Assembly (NCBI GenBank): GCA_002412765.1
Contig: DHVR01000070.1
Span: 1-35,583 of the forward strand
Reading direction: 5' to 3'
Length of the DNA: 35,583 nt
From: Leptolinea sp. UBA5203
GTDB taxonomy: Bacteria > Chloroflexota > Anaerolineae > Anaerolineales > Anaerolineaceae
Shown: piece by piece, positions 6,803 to 15,500 of the stretch
Numbering within the stretch: position 1 is the stretch's first letter
How the letters are laid out: each line of letters begins with the position of its first letter
Made by a program: the position numbers and the translations under genes
Notes under the pieces: model-generated
Told to the model about the DNA's origin: nothing
The model's database searches: none
What the model saw: only the letters and a program-made list of their open reading frames with translations

Positions 6803-7702
6803 TTACCACTCTGAGAGATCACAAAGGTTATTGTTATTGGTATCTTCATATCGCCGGCAGTGTCCCGGAAAACTGCATCCGCGGTTACAACGCACACTGG
6901 CTAGAACCGGTTGAACAACCGGAACAGCCGTAGGACTCAAGGTCGGCATAGTCGTGGGTTGGGTTGTAGGCTGTACGTTGGCTGCATCACTTATTGAACC
7001 TACGGCTTGCTGAGAGGTCAGGCTGGTGGCCGTTTGGGGTTGAAACGGTGTCGACGTGGTTTGAGCCTGAGTTTGGTTTACAGCATTTTCCTTGACGGCA
7101 TCGACTACATTTTTGGATACCCAGCTTGAGTATTCAATACCGGCAAACAACACCGCTCCGGCAAAGATACCTGTACCCTCCAAAAACTGCCTTCGGCTGA
7201 GCTGCCTGGATTCTCTAGTTTCACTCACCGTATTGGCCACATTTCCCGTCCGAACGGGTGTCATTGGACGGTTGAAAATCTTGCGGCTGGCAGTATTGAC
7301 AATCCATTTCCAGTGCAGGGCGATTTTTAACCCAACCATCCCAAGGGTCAAATACGAGGCACTGACATGCACAAAGCGCCAGCCTTCATAATTCGCCAAA
7401 TTCAAACTCAATAGAGAAGAAATCATTAAACCGGTCACCGTAATGGTGAGGAACATAGCCAGCAAAACAAAATCAATCACAAAAAACCATCCGGCTTTTT
7501 TAGTAAGAGATTGAAAGAGGCATTTGGATACCGCCACCACCCAGTCTTCATGGGTAAGAAGATGCACTAACAGTAATGCGAAGACGATTAAACCCAACAG
7601 CTCGTGAATCTGCAATCCTGTAAAGTCGAACCAGTATTCCACCAGGAATAGGATGGCGATCAGTGCATCAAAAAACCAGTTAAATACCTGTTTATTTTTC
7701 AT
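6803..7702 (-). CDS. DUF4405-type heme/membrane protein with Tat motif and Cys-rich tail
   Basis: A 299-residue protein. Residues 1-135 hold four membrane helices with conserved-looking histidines (His33, His47, His51, His112, His130), as in the DUF4405 cytochrome-like family thought to bind b heme. A cytoplasmic linker leads to SRRQFLEG (169-176), a twin-arginine motif, followed by another hydrophobic helix (about 177-192). A low-complexity Thr/Gln/Pro spacer (about 205-265) and a short terminal module follow: Cys272, Cys276, Cys282, Cys294 and DTNNNNLCDLSE, which resembles a calcium-loop (DxNxNxxxD) ending. The plan suggests a membrane redox anchor whose tail is exported through Tat and holds a metal or Fe-S site. 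AGGG precedes the ATG. Single gene, convergent with the lipoprotein gene. Confidence 0.65.
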   Translation of the reverse strand: MKNKQVFNWFFDALIAILFLVEYWFDFTGLQIHELLGLIVFALLLVHLLTHEDWVVAVSKCLFQSLTKKAGWFFVIDFVLLAMFLTITVTGLMISSLLSLNLANYEGWRFVHVSASYLTLGMVGLKIALHWKWIVNTASRKIFNRPMTPVRTGNVANTVSETRESRQLSRRQFLEGTGIFAGAVLFAGIEYSSWVSKNVVDAVKENAVNQTQAQTTSTPFQPQTATSLTSQQAVGSISDAANVQPTTQPTTMPTLSPTAVPVVQPVLASVRCNRGCSFPGHCRRYEDTNNNNLCDLSEW

Positions 7703-7832
7703 AATAAACCCTACCTACTTATTGATGAGTAAAAAGAAAATTCTTATTTCTTATTTTTCAATCCTACCGAAAAGATGTGAAGTTCTTGTTAAGAGGCTGT
7801 GGAAATGTAGTGAATCTTTTTTTGTTATACCT

Positions 7833-7967
7833 GACCTGCCAGGTTTGGTAATAATACAAAACCAATAATCAATAAACCTGGCAGGTCATCTTGGCACTCC
7901 ACATAAACCTGCCAGGTCTGGTATATATACAAAATCGATTTATTCAAACCTGGCAGGTCTTTTTTTT
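7833..7967. repeat. tandem copies of an ACCTGCCAGGT inverted-repeat unit
   Basis: Four copies of a near-palindrome occur at 7833-7846 (GACCTGCCAGGTTT), 7874-7887 (AAACCTGGCAGGTC), 7905-7919 and 7946-7960. They form two inverted-repeat pairs. The spacers between arms are also alike (TGGTAATAATACAAAACCAA against TGGTATATATACAAAATCGA), so a unit of about 72-73 bp has been duplicated in tandem. The last arm is followed by seven T (7961-7967). A fifth copy acts as a terminator at 9131. The rest of 7703-8039 shows no gene. Confidence 0.75.
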
Positions 7968-8039
7968 ACAACCTGTCAAATTTTCTCAACAACCCAAATT
8001 CCTGCTAAAATTTAAGTATCCCATTCCAAGGAGAACCCC

Positions 8040-9122
8040 ATGAGCCTGCTCTTTATTCCTGCTAAATTAGGTACGCTTACCCTGCCCAACCGCATCATCC
8101 GCTCCGCCACCGCGGAACGTATGGCGGACGATATCACCGGGCTGCCACTGCCCACCTTGAAAGCCTGCTGGCAGACCCTGGCCGAGGGCGGCTGCGGATT
8201 AATCATCAGCGGACACATGTATGTGCATCCCTCGGGAAAATGCCACCCGGAAATGACCGCCATCTTCAGCGATGACCAGATTGTCCCCCTGCGGGAACTA
8301 ACAGACGCGGTGCATCAAGCCGGCGGATTGGTGGCCGCCCAAATTAATCATGGTGGACTGCAATGTGATCCACTCAGTGTGCCCCAGCCTATCGCGCCCA
8401 GTGCGTTCCTGGCAGATTCCATCAGCCAGCCCATGCGCGCCATGACCGTTGATGAGATCGAGATGCTAATTGACGCCTACGCCCAGGCTGCCCGGAGAGC
8501 CAAAGCCGCTGGTTTTGATGCCGTGCAATTGCATGGCGCGCACGGATATCTGATCAACCAATTCATCTCTCCCTATTCCAACCTGCGCAAAGATGAATGG
8601 GGCGGCGACCTGCACGGTCGCACCCGCTTCCTGCGCGAAGTCACGCATGCGGTGCGTAAACAGGTCGGGCAGGACTATCCTGTGTTTATTAAATTCGGTA
8701 TGCAGGATGGCCTGCCGGATGGACTCACCGCCGCCGAAGGTGCGGAAGTCATTGCCATGATGGCCACCATGGGCCTGGATGGTGTGGAAATCAGCGGCGG
8801 ATTGCGCGCCAGCAACACAAAACGCGGCATCAACCAGACTGATCGGGAAGCCTATTTCCGTCCACTGGCCCAGTTTGCCCGCGCACATACCAGCCTGCCC
8901 ATTATTCTGGTCGGCGGCATGCGCAGCCGTTCGGTTATGGAAGAAATTTTGGAAACCAACGAGGCGGATTTCATCTCCCTCTGCCGTCCCCTGATCAATC
9001 AGCCGGATTTCCCCAATGCTCTTAAAGCCGGTACACTGGATAAATCAGCCTGCATCTCAGCCAATCACTGCTGGGCTGAAGAGCCCGGCGTGGGTATTGC
9101 TTGTAAGTGTCCACTGGAATAA
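8040..9122 (+). CDS. Old Yellow Enzyme family NADH:flavin oxidoreductase
   Basis: A 360-residue FMN-dependent TIM-barrel oxidoreductase that probably reduces activated C=C bonds such as enones or dienoyl esters; the substrate cannot be told from sequence. The N-terminal strand IPAKLGTLTLPNRIIRSAT binds FMN. QINHGG (101-106) and HGAHGYLINQF (165-175) carry the substrate-binding His pair, and NLRKDEWGG (181-189) is the family signature, followed by GGMRS near residue 305-310. Only the barrel is present, without the Fe-S and NADH domains of 2,4-dienoyl-CoA reductase. The end is nonetheless Cys-rich (CISANHC...CKC), a possible remnant of that cluster site. Start is the ATG at 8040, with AAGGAG at 8028-8033. 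Single gene ending at the hairpin at 9131. Confidence 0.9.
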   Translation: MSLLFIPAKLGTLTLPNRIIRSATAERMADDITGLPLPTLKACWQTLAEGGCGLIISGHMYVHPSGKCHPEMTAIFSDDQIVPLRELTDAVHQAGGLVAAQINHGGLQCDPLSVPQPIAPSAFLADSISQPMRAMTVDEIEMLIDAYAQAARRAKAAGFDAVQLHGAHGYLINQFISPYSNLRKDEWGGDLHGRTRFLREVTHAVRKQVGQDYPVFIKFGMQDGLPDGLTAAEGAEVIAMMATMGLDGVEISGGLRASNTKRGINQTDREAYFRPLAQFARAHTSLPIILVGGMRSRSVMEEILETNEADFISLCRPLINQPDFPNALKAGTLDKSACISANHCWAEEPGVGIACKCPLE

Positions 9123-9130
9123 TAAAAAAA

Positions 9131-9166
9131 GACCTGCCAGGTTGATAAAAATTTGGCAGGCCTTTT
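9131..9166. terminator. repeat-derived bidirectional terminator
   Basis: GACCTGCCA (9131-9139) pairs with TGGCAGGCC (9154-9162) with one mismatch, followed by TTTT. On the minus strand the T-run is longer (seven T). It lies between convergent genes ending at 9122 and 9182, and is a copy of the ACCTGCCAGGT repeat at 7833-7960 used as a terminator. Confidence 0.7.
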
Positions 9167-9181
9167 CCATTTTGGCAACCT

Positions 9182-9943
9182 TTATTCAAACCTCTTCCAC
9201 TTGATCTGCGCCTCAAAGGCTCTTACACCGCTGGCTAAGTTAACCCCTTCCATCAGACAAGTGTCGGCATCCTCAACACTGACGGCTGAACGCATGGAAA
9301 CTCGCTCGCCGGGCAGTACTTCACTATTGTAATTGACCTGCATCCAGGCGAGGCGTTCTTGCTTGAATTTTTCCATATCAAAACTGTCACAAATCCATTC
9401 CACATAGCGGCCGTTATTGACGTGCCCCTGCACGTCCACTGTACTATAAGAGGCCAGTACCTGCAGACCTTCTTCGGTGATTTCCGGAATGACGATTTTA
9501 TCCAGGGGCTCAGCCAGCGCACTGCGCTCGGGCAGATTGGGCAGCGCCAAATCAATCGTTGAGGAGGGTACCATGCGGCGGGTCTGGGTATTAATCACCA
9601 GCCAGGCCGAACTGGCCGAGGCCAGCGGTTCACCGCTGAGGGTCTCCACTTCAAAATCACGGATGAAAAATAACTTTTGTTGAATGGTCTTGGGCCAGGT
9701 GCGCACGCGGATGATTTCCCCATTGTGGGGATAAGCATGGAACTGAATTTTCATGCGCGAAAGCACCCAGTAATAATTCTTATCCAGCATGGCCTGATAG
9801 CCAAATCCCAATTGGGTGGCATGCACCCCGGCGATTTCTGTCAGATGTTGAAAAAAAGCCGCCGGCTTCCAGCATTGATTAAAGTCACATTCATACGCGT
9901 CCACACGCAGTTCTTGTTCCCAAAGGGATGGATGTTGAATCAT
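9182..9943 (-). CDS. acyl-ACP thioesterase
   Basis: Hydrolyses acyl-acyl-carrier protein to free fatty acid in the cytoplasm. The 253 residues form two hot-dog domains. The first (about 5-140) contains FFQHLTEIAGVHATQLGFGY and the conserved WVLSRMKIQFHAYP. The second (about 150-250) contains the catalytic region STVDVQGHVNNGRYVEW with Asp170, His174 and Asn176, equivalent to the DxNxHVNN motif of plant FatA/FatB. The length fits bacterial members of family PF01643. GAGG precedes the ATG at 9943. No operon partner is visible. Chain-length preference cannot be read from the sequence. Confidence 0.9.
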   Translation of the reverse strand: MIQHPSLWEQELRVDAYECDFNQCWKPAAFFQHLTEIAGVHATQLGFGYQAMLDKNYYWVLSRMKIQFHAYPHNGEIIRVRTWPKTIQQKLFFIRDFEVETLSGEPLASASSAWLVINTQTRRMVPSSTIDLALPNLPERSALAEPLDKIVIPEITEEGLQVLASYSTVDVQGHVNNGRYVEWICDSFDMEKFKQERLAWMQVNYNSEVLPGERVSMRSAVSVEDADTCLMEGVNLASGVRAFEAQIKWKRFE

Positions 9944-10073
9944 GAAAAACCTCGGACAGAAAAGTAATTATTGTCAATCAATGGCTAAAACTCTAAAAAG
10001 ATAATTCGGTTCAATTAGCTTCACAAAGTTGGATTATAACACCGCGGGGATGCAGTTTAAGTAAGCAAAATAA

Positions 10074-10123
10074 TCATATTATATCTATTGATGTATATCA
10101 TACGAATATATATCATATTATAT
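10074..10123. repeat. AT-rich direct repeat
   Basis: TCATATTATAT occurs at 10074-10084 and again at 10113-10123, within a stretch rich in ATATCATA words. It lies in the gene-free interval 9944-10484, upstream of the thioesterase gene. It could hold operator sites, but nothing identifies a regulator. Confidence 0.5.
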
Positions 10124-10282
10124 AAGTAGGTCGTGGTTGAGGCGAAAACTATCAAATAAATTTCAAGATTCATCGCCGAAACCCGACATTCTTATATGGA
10201 ATCCACTTCCATTTTAATTACCAATTTTACCCAAGGCAAAAGGAGATATTAGGCCAAATAATTCTCATTTTCCATCCTACCT

Positions 10283-10477
10283 GGGGCACGTGCAACGTGC
10301 CCCTACCTGTTTAATACCAGATATAAAATCCAGCGGTAGGGGCGTCCGGCGGACACCCAGCATGTTTGAGAAGATAATTTTATTTTGCAATCCATTTCCA
10401 GATAAATTACTAAATTCAATCCAGGGCAGATACCGTTCTCACATCCTGCCAATTTGGACACGTGCAACATGCCCCTA
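10283..10477. repeat. cluster of three GGGGC...GCCCCTACC palindromic elements
   Basis: GGGGCACGT (10283-10291) and ACGTGCCCC (10295-10303) form a perfect 9-bp stem with a GCA loop. A second element in the opposite orientation, TAGGGGCGTCCGGCGGACACCC (about 10337-10358), has one mismatch in its stem. A third, degenerate copy (GGACACGTGCAACATGCCCC, about 10456-10475) is in the first orientation. All carry the flank GCCCCTACC or its complement. Similar elements with other cores are at 22040 and 30774. They follow the end of the transglutaminase gene (10485) and have no T-tract. Confidence 0.65.
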
Positions 10478-10484
10478 CCTATAT

Positions 10485-12683
10485 CTATTTTCGCATCCGT
10501 TTCCACCCCAACCTGATCCACTCCCGCCAGCAAGCCCGCAGCATAGAGCGCATGGCTCTCACTTCCCCGCCAAGCGGTAAATCTGTGCCGTACAGCACTT
10601 TCTCCACGCCCAGCGTGCTTCTCTGCAAGGCTGCCTGAATGTGCGGAACCTCCGTCAACTGGGGTTCTAGAGCCGTGCAAACTTCCCTGGGTGTTTGCGT
10701 CGCCGTAATCTCAAATCCGGCGCGCTGCAAGCGGTAGCGCAGCATCAAATACTGCCGCACCAGTGGATGGCCCGACTGTCTGGCGATGCTGCGCTGAGTG
10801 TTCCAGGTTCTGACGCCTAAAATGCCTGCTCCAATCCCAAGTGCCGCGAACAGCAAACCCAACCCCAAACGCATCCAGAACAATTGTCGGATGGCACTTT
10901 GCCGGCTGACAGCCGCCGGCGGCTCGATCACTTCCTGGACGCGCGCGTAATAGGGAATCTCCTGGGAGGGTGTCGGCTCAAAGGGAATCCAACCGAAGTC
11001 CGGAAAATACACCTCCACCCAGGCGTGCGCCGCATTGCCCGGCACCTGAAAAATCCCCTGCTGCAGGATGTACGATCCGGCGGCGTAGCCGGTCACCACG
11101 CGGGCCGGAATACCGACCGCGCGCAGCATAACCGTCATACTGCTGGCATAGTAACTGCAAAATCCGGAGGGGGCGTCGAAGAGAAAATAATCCACCACAT
11201 CCTGACCTGCCGGCGGCAGGGGCGTATTCAAATCATAGGGTACCAGGCCGCGCAGAAAAGTTTGCACCGCCACCACGCGTTCCAGGGTATTGTCCTTCCC
11301 GCTTACCACGCGTCTGGCTTGAGCGGAAACCCGAGCCGGCAAGTCCTCCGGCAATTGCAGGTAGGTTTCCTGAATTTCTGACGGATAGTCCACACTGCTC
11401 AAGCTTAAGTTTTCCGGACGGATATTGGGTACCAGCGACCAGACTTCATAGCGATGGGCTTTTCCGCGCAGCACGTTGCTGCCGTCCGGGGCAACCGCGC
11501 GCAGGTCGATCCCCTCCCCCACCACCCGTAGGGGTTCACCGGCGGCAAATAGATTTTCGTTATAACTACCCACTAATATAAAACTTTGCTTGAGGATCTT
11601 ACTGCCCAGCGGGGCTTGCAGCGGCTCCTCCAGCGAAGCCACCGGAGTTTCTTCCAGCGGCGCTTCCAGCCAGCCCGTGCCGGTGTAGGTGCTGTAAATG
11701 GCAGTGCGCCAGGGGCGCGGTGTGGGATCCCCCACCCGAATCCACATGGCCAGCTTGTCATTTTGCGGCAACGGCGCGCCCACCCGCGTCACGTCCGGTC
11801 CGCTGAGCAAATGATCCAGGGCGTTGGCACTGGAGATGCTGGCCGGCCGCTGCCCTGTGCCGCTGCCAGCGGTCTCTCCACGTTTCGCCGTGGTTCGGAT
11901 TTCATCGTACCAGGTCTCTATCTTTTGCCAGCCTTCCGCTGTAGTTAGCAAGGGAGCCGTGTGAGCTGCCGGTAAAACCAGCAGACAGATCACCAGTGCC
12001 GCTACCAGCCAATCCTGCCACAACCCATCCGGGTAATCCAGCTTGTTGGTATTCCAGTTTTTTTGCAGACCTTGATAAGTTTTGAGAGCCGATAAACTCA
12101 ATACCAGAAACAGAGCCAGAACCAAATAGAGACTGTCTGAATGACCGTTCTGGACCGGGATGGCCATAAGCAGCAGAATCGGCAGAGAAGCCAGCCACAC
12201 CTGCCCCATGCGCCGTATGACCCACACCAACCAGGCCACCCCCAACCAGATTTCAAGAATCAACCAAAAGTTCAACCAGGCTGGATCCTGAATGGGTTTC
12301 ATCGTCAGGGCGATTTGAATCCAGGCTTGCAGACGTTCAAAAAATAAAAAAAATTGCCAGTTGAGCTGTACCAGCCAATCACTCAAGGAGAGGCCTTTCA
12401 ACAGAGGCACGATTTCGCCAATCTGTTGAGCAGCCGCAGCAAACGCCAGCAGCAGGGTGTACACAAGGCAGCCAAGCCCTCCCCAGCGCGTGCGGCTGAG
12501 CAACACCGCCAGAATGGCACCCCCCAGCGCATACCAGAGTAAAGCAGGCGCTTCTGGCCGCCAGCTATCCGTGTTCAAACTGAGCAGCAACAGCAGAACC
12601 AGTGCGCTGCCCAGCGATCCAACCAGCCAGGGAATATGCCGCAATCGATCCAGTCTCAGGAATACCAACAAGCGGGCTTTCAT
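10485..12683 (-). CDS. TgpA-like membrane transglutaminase
   Basis: A 732-residue membrane protein. Residues about 15-240 hold six or so membrane helices (DUF3488/TgpA N-terminal part). A large loop follows, with a transglutaminase-like core outside or in the cytoplasm: SGFCSYYASSMTVMLRAVGI with nucleophile Cys509, then AAHAWVEVYFPDFGWIPFEP with His553 and an acidic residue (Asp562 or Glu569). A further helix (about 602-624) leads to a C-terminal helical domain like DUF4129 (about 635-732). The reaction is unknown; family members are cysteine-type amide hydrolases or transferases. The start overlaps the DUF58 gene by 4 nt (ATGA), so the two are co-translated. TgpA genes usually sit with MoxR ATPase and DUF58 genes; no MoxR gene is in this window. 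Confidence 0.88.
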   Translation of the reverse strand: MKARLLVFLRLDRLRHIPWLVGSLGSALVLLLLLSLNTDSWRPEAPALLWYALGGAILAVLLSRTRWGGLGCLVYTLLLAFAAAAQQIGEIVPLLKGLSLSDWLVQLNWQFFLFFERLQAWIQIALTMKPIQDPAWLNFWLILEIWLGVAWLVWVIRRMGQVWLASLPILLLMAIPVQNGHSDSLYLVLALFLVLSLSALKTYQGLQKNWNTNKLDYPDGLWQDWLVAALVICLLVLPAAHTAPLLTTAEGWQKIETWYDEIRTTAKRGETAGSGTGQRPASISSANALDHLLSGPDVTRVGAPLPQNDKLAMWIRVGDPTPRPWRTAIYSTYTGTGWLEAPLEETPVASLEEPLQAPLGSKILKQSFILVGSYNENLFAAGEPLRVVGEGIDLRAVAPDGSNVLRGKAHRYEVWSLVPNIRPENLSLSSVDYPSEIQETYLQLPEDLPARVSAQARRVVSGKDNTLERVVAVQTFLRGLVPYDLNTPLPPAGQDVVDYFLFDAPSGFCSYYASSMTVMLRAVGIPARVVTGYAAGSYILQQGIFQVPGNAAHAWVEVYFPDFGWIPFEPTPSQEIPYYARVQEVIEPPAAVSRQSAIRQLFWMRLGLGLLFAALGIGAGILGVRTWNTQRSIARQSGHPLVRQYLMLRYRLQRAGFEITATQTPREVCTALEPQLTEVPHIQAALQRSTLGVEKVLYGTDLPLGGEVRAMRSMLRACWREWIRLGWKRMRK

Positions 12684-14065
12684 CCCTCAGCCCTCTTTCT
12701 TCGTTCCGGCAATTCCACTTGCCGCGGGGCATTCTTAACCACCACTTTTCCTGTTCCGGTGGTGATAAACTCCCAGCGCCGGATGCTGCCAAACCCGCCT
12801 AGTTTGGTTTGGATATCGGCCGAGTGAACAACCCGCAAATGGACGCCCATCCCGCTGGCGTACGTCAACATTCCTGCAGGGGGTTCTTTTCCATCAGATC
12901 GCTCCACATGGTAAGCCCAGCCTTCACTGGTAAAGCGGCTGCGGGTCAACTCCGCCAGGGCTCGAATCCAGCCCTGATGATAGGAAGGCGAAGCGGTTAT
13001 CACCAAGTCGCGCGCAGAAATTAAACCCGCGGCTAAGGATAAACTATCCGCAAAGGGTACTGTTTGGGTGGTATGCAGGGGCGCCAGAGCACTGAGGAGG
13101 GTCATCAGATGCGCAGGACCGCGTTGGGGCAACACAATGCAGCCTGGATGCGTGGTGGCAAACAACCCCACTGCCCGTTGTTGACTTAACAAATCTCTTG
13201 CCAGCGCGGACATCAACAAAATTAGGGTTTCTTCGCTCGAATCCAGCCCCGTTCCCCATTGCACCGCTGGGTCGAGATCCGGGATCAGCCAGATGCGGGA
13301 TGCCGCTTCGGGATCAAAGACTTTCACATAAGGGCTGCCGTGCCGGGCCGTAGTGCGCCAATGAATACGGCTGAGCGGATCTCCCGGCTGATAGGGTCGG
13401 GCATGGGTGGAGAGGATAGAATTGGCCATCATGGGTTGATTCAAAGGCCGCAAATCTCCCTGCTGACGTCCATGGGGCAGCAAGTCCGCGTGCAGTTGGG
13501 CCAGGGGCGGCGTGACGATCATCTGCTGACCTTTGCTGTATTCCCTTTGCACCAGGAAAATGCCAAAAGGATCACTGCTTATCACAGACCAGGGTCCCAG
13601 GGTGAAAACGCCCCGCTGCAAACAGATCTGGCGGTGATGCCATTCACTTTTCCCCAATGCCCCCACCCAGCGTATGGAACGGATGGAATAATGCGGAAAG
13701 TCGCTGGCATCGTCCAGGCGAATCCAGAGGGCGGGCAGCCAGCTTTCATTCCATAGCCGGATGGTCTCATCCATTTCATCCCCCACCTGCTTTGCAGCAT
13801 AACGCAGTTTACGTTCGGCAAATAAATGTTGGCTCAATTGCTTGACCCACCACCAACACAGGAGCAGCACACCGGCCACACTGAATAAGCCGATCACAAT
13901 CACTTTGATTTGGGCAAAACAATAGGCAACCAGCAAGAATATCAGCAAGATCAGCCAGATGGGCTGCTGCATCATAATCCGCACCGATCCATCCGGCAGC
14001 TTCGCCTGCCATAGGATATGCGGTGGTGAAATCAAGCGCCGAAACCAGGTTAACCCACTTTTCAT
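12680..14065 (-). CDS. DUF58 domain protein
   Basis: A 461-residue protein. Two membrane helices (about 34-48 and 54-74) precede a domain that carries the DUF58 hallmark at 223-250: RPYQPGDPLSRIHWRTTARH, then GSPYVKVFD. This region is followed by a vWA-like fold (IWLIPDLDPA, then ETLILLMSALARDLLSQQRAVGLF). DUF58 proteins are partners of MoxR ATPases and are thought to act in assembly or maturation of exported complexes. AGAGGC precedes the ATG at 14065. It shares a 4-nt stop/start overlap with the transglutaminase gene, so the pair is one operon. Confidence 0.88.
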   Translation of the reverse strand: MKSGLTWFRRLISPPHILWQAKLPDGSVRIMMQQPIWLILLIFLLVAYCFAQIKVIVIGLFSVAGVLLLCWWWVKQLSQHLFAERKLRYAAKQVGDEMDETIRLWNESWLPALWIRLDDASDFPHYSIRSIRWVGALGKSEWHHRQICLQRGVFTLGPWSVISSDPFGIFLVQREYSKGQQMIVTPPLAQLHADLLPHGRQQGDLRPLNQPMMANSILSTHARPYQPGDPLSRIHWRTTARHGSPYVKVFDPEAASRIWLIPDLDPAVQWGTGLDSSEETLILLMSALARDLLSQQRAVGLFATTHPGCIVLPQRGPAHLMTLLSALAPLHTTQTVPFADSLSLAAGLISARDLVITASPSYHQGWIRALAELTRSRFTSEGWAYHVERSDGKEPPAGMLTYASGMGVHLRVVHSADIQTKLGGFGSIRRWEFITTGTGKVVVKNAPRQVELPERRKRAEG

Positions 14066-14132
14066 TTTGCCTCTCTTCTTTAATCATACAAAAGAGTTGA
14101 AAATAAAGTTAGTTAAATTTGCTCCGGTAACG

Positions 14133-14165
14133 GTAAAAAAAACGGTGCTGCATAGACCACCGTTT
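14133..14165 (-). terminator. hairpin with T-tract upstream of the DUF58 gene
   Basis: AAACGGTG (14140-14147) and CACCGTTT (14158-14165) form an 8-bp stem. On the minus strand the second arm runs into eight T (14142-14135); on the plus strand it ends in CTTTT. It could stop transcripts arriving from glpX before the DUF58 operon. Confidence 0.5.
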
Positions 14166-14313
14166 CTTTTGGATAAGAAATTATCTTTGTACCTGAGTTT
14201 ATCATTTATAGATTTCAGAACAATTTTAGCCAACAAAATGTGATATTCAGGCGACTAAGAATACAGAATAGGGGAAACAATTGCCATCACTCTGTGAGGG
14301 AAAGATTAACCGT

Positions 14314-14351
14314 CCTCCCCCAAAATCCTGAAAAGCAGATTTTAGGGGAGG
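14314..14351. repeat. CCTCCCC-type inverted repeat
   Basis: CCTCCCCCAAAATC (14314-14327) and GATTTTAGGGGAGG (14338-14351) pair over 14 bp with one mismatch around CTGAAAAGCA. No T-run follows. GGTGGGGGTGAT follows nearby. It resembles short palindromic elements scattered through bacterial genomes. The rest of 14166-14460 shows no gene. Confidence 0.55.
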
Positions 14352-14460
14352 ATAAGAGGTGGGGGTGATCCTACCTGGTCACTAACGTATCTAATGCTTC
14401 GTCAATATCTGTATAAAAAATGGTTATCAGGATACTTATATAATAAACCCAGGGGCTTTT

Positions 14461-15447
14461 TTAGTATTTGATACCGCTTACAGCTTCTAATTTTCCCAAA
14501 CGATGGGTTGAAATAATGCGGCGTTCCGTGCCAGTCAATCCACGGACCACCAGACTGTCGGTGCGGGCACCGTCGGCGAAATAATCCACCCCGCGCAATA
14601 AATCACCGGTGGTGATGCCGGTAGCCGCAAAAAAGACCTCATCACTGGAAACCAGATCATTCATGGTCAGGATTTTTTGCAAATCATAGCCCATTTCCCG
14701 CCCAATGGCAGCTTCTTTCTCCGTTCGTGGATACAATTTCCCTTCGATGTTGCCCCCCAGGGCACGCAGGGCACAAGCAGCTAATACCCCTTCCGGCGTT
14801 CCGCCAATCCCCATATAAACATCCACACCCGAATCCGGGATAGCCGTCATCAAAGCGCTGATCACGTCCCCATCCCGGATCAAACGGATGCGAGCGCCCG
14901 CTTTACGCACATCTTCGATCAATTTGTGATGGCGTTCACGATCCAGGATAACCACCTTCAGGTCATCGATATCTTCGCCTTTGGCTCGGGCAATGCGGCG
15001 CAGATTTTCCGCAACCGGTGCTTCGATGTCGATCACATCCTTGGCTTCCGGACCTACTGCTATTTTGTGCATATAAACAAAAGGACCGGGGTTATACATG
15101 GTGCCTTTGGGGGACAGAGCTACCGTGGCGATGGCATTGGCCGTTCCATTGGCCAGCACAGAGGTGCCGTCAATCGGATCAACGGCAATATCCAGTTCAG
15201 GTTCTTCTCCTGTGCCTAATTTTTCACCATTGTACAACATGGGGGCTTCATCTTTCTCCCCTTCCCCAATCACAATGGTGCCATTCATCTGAATGGTATT
15301 CAAGACAAGTCGCATTGCATCGACGGCGGCTTTGTCAGCAGCGATTTTATCACCTCTGCCCACAAAGCGGCCTGCAGCCAAAGCCGCAGCCTCCGTCACC
15401 CGAACCAGCTCAAGGGCCAGATTGCGGGTCGGTTTTGTGTCTATCAT
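14461..15447 (-). CDS. glpX: fructose-1,6-bisphosphatase class II
   Basis: Removes the 1-phosphate of fructose-1,6-bisphosphate in gluconeogenesis (some relatives also act on sedoheptulose bisphosphate). The 328 residues show the GlpX landmarks: GEGEKDEAPML (61-71), DPIDGTS (90-96) with metal-binding acidic residues, and GIGGTPEGVLAACALRALGG further on. The length is normal. GAGGAAGG lies before the ATG at 15447. It follows cdsA by 53 nt on the same strand and is probably the last gene of frr-uppS-cdsA-glpX. No clear terminator follows directly. Confidence 0.95.
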   Translation of the reverse strand: MIDTKPTRNLALELVRVTEAAALAAGRFVGRGDKIAADKAAVDAMRLVLNTIQMNGTIVIGEGEKDEAPMLYNGEKLGTGEEPELDIAVDPIDGTSVLANGTANAIATVALSPKGTMYNPGPFVYMHKIAVGPEAKDVIDIEAPVAENLRRIARAKGEDIDDLKVVILDRERHHKLIEDVRKAGARIRLIRDGDVISALMTAIPDSGVDVYMGIGGTPEGVLAACALRALGGNIEGKLYPRTEKEAAIGREMGYDLQKILTMNDLVSSDEVFFAATGITTGDLLRGVDYFADGARTDSLVVRGLTGTERRIISTHRLGKLEAVSGIKY

Positions 15448-15500
15448 CTCTACCTTCCTCTTCTTTTGTTTTCAGCAGGTCAGTCTCTCTCCAAACGGAC

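Noticed and set aside
7833..7967. The repeated ACCTGCCAGGT units considered as a CRISPR array.
   Set aside because: Only four arms, alternating orientation, and the spacers are similar to each other; no cas genes.
10290..10580. Plus-strand open frame across the palindrome cluster and the end of the transglutaminase gene.
   Set aside because: It reads through repeats and antisense to a clear gene; no ribosome-binding site.
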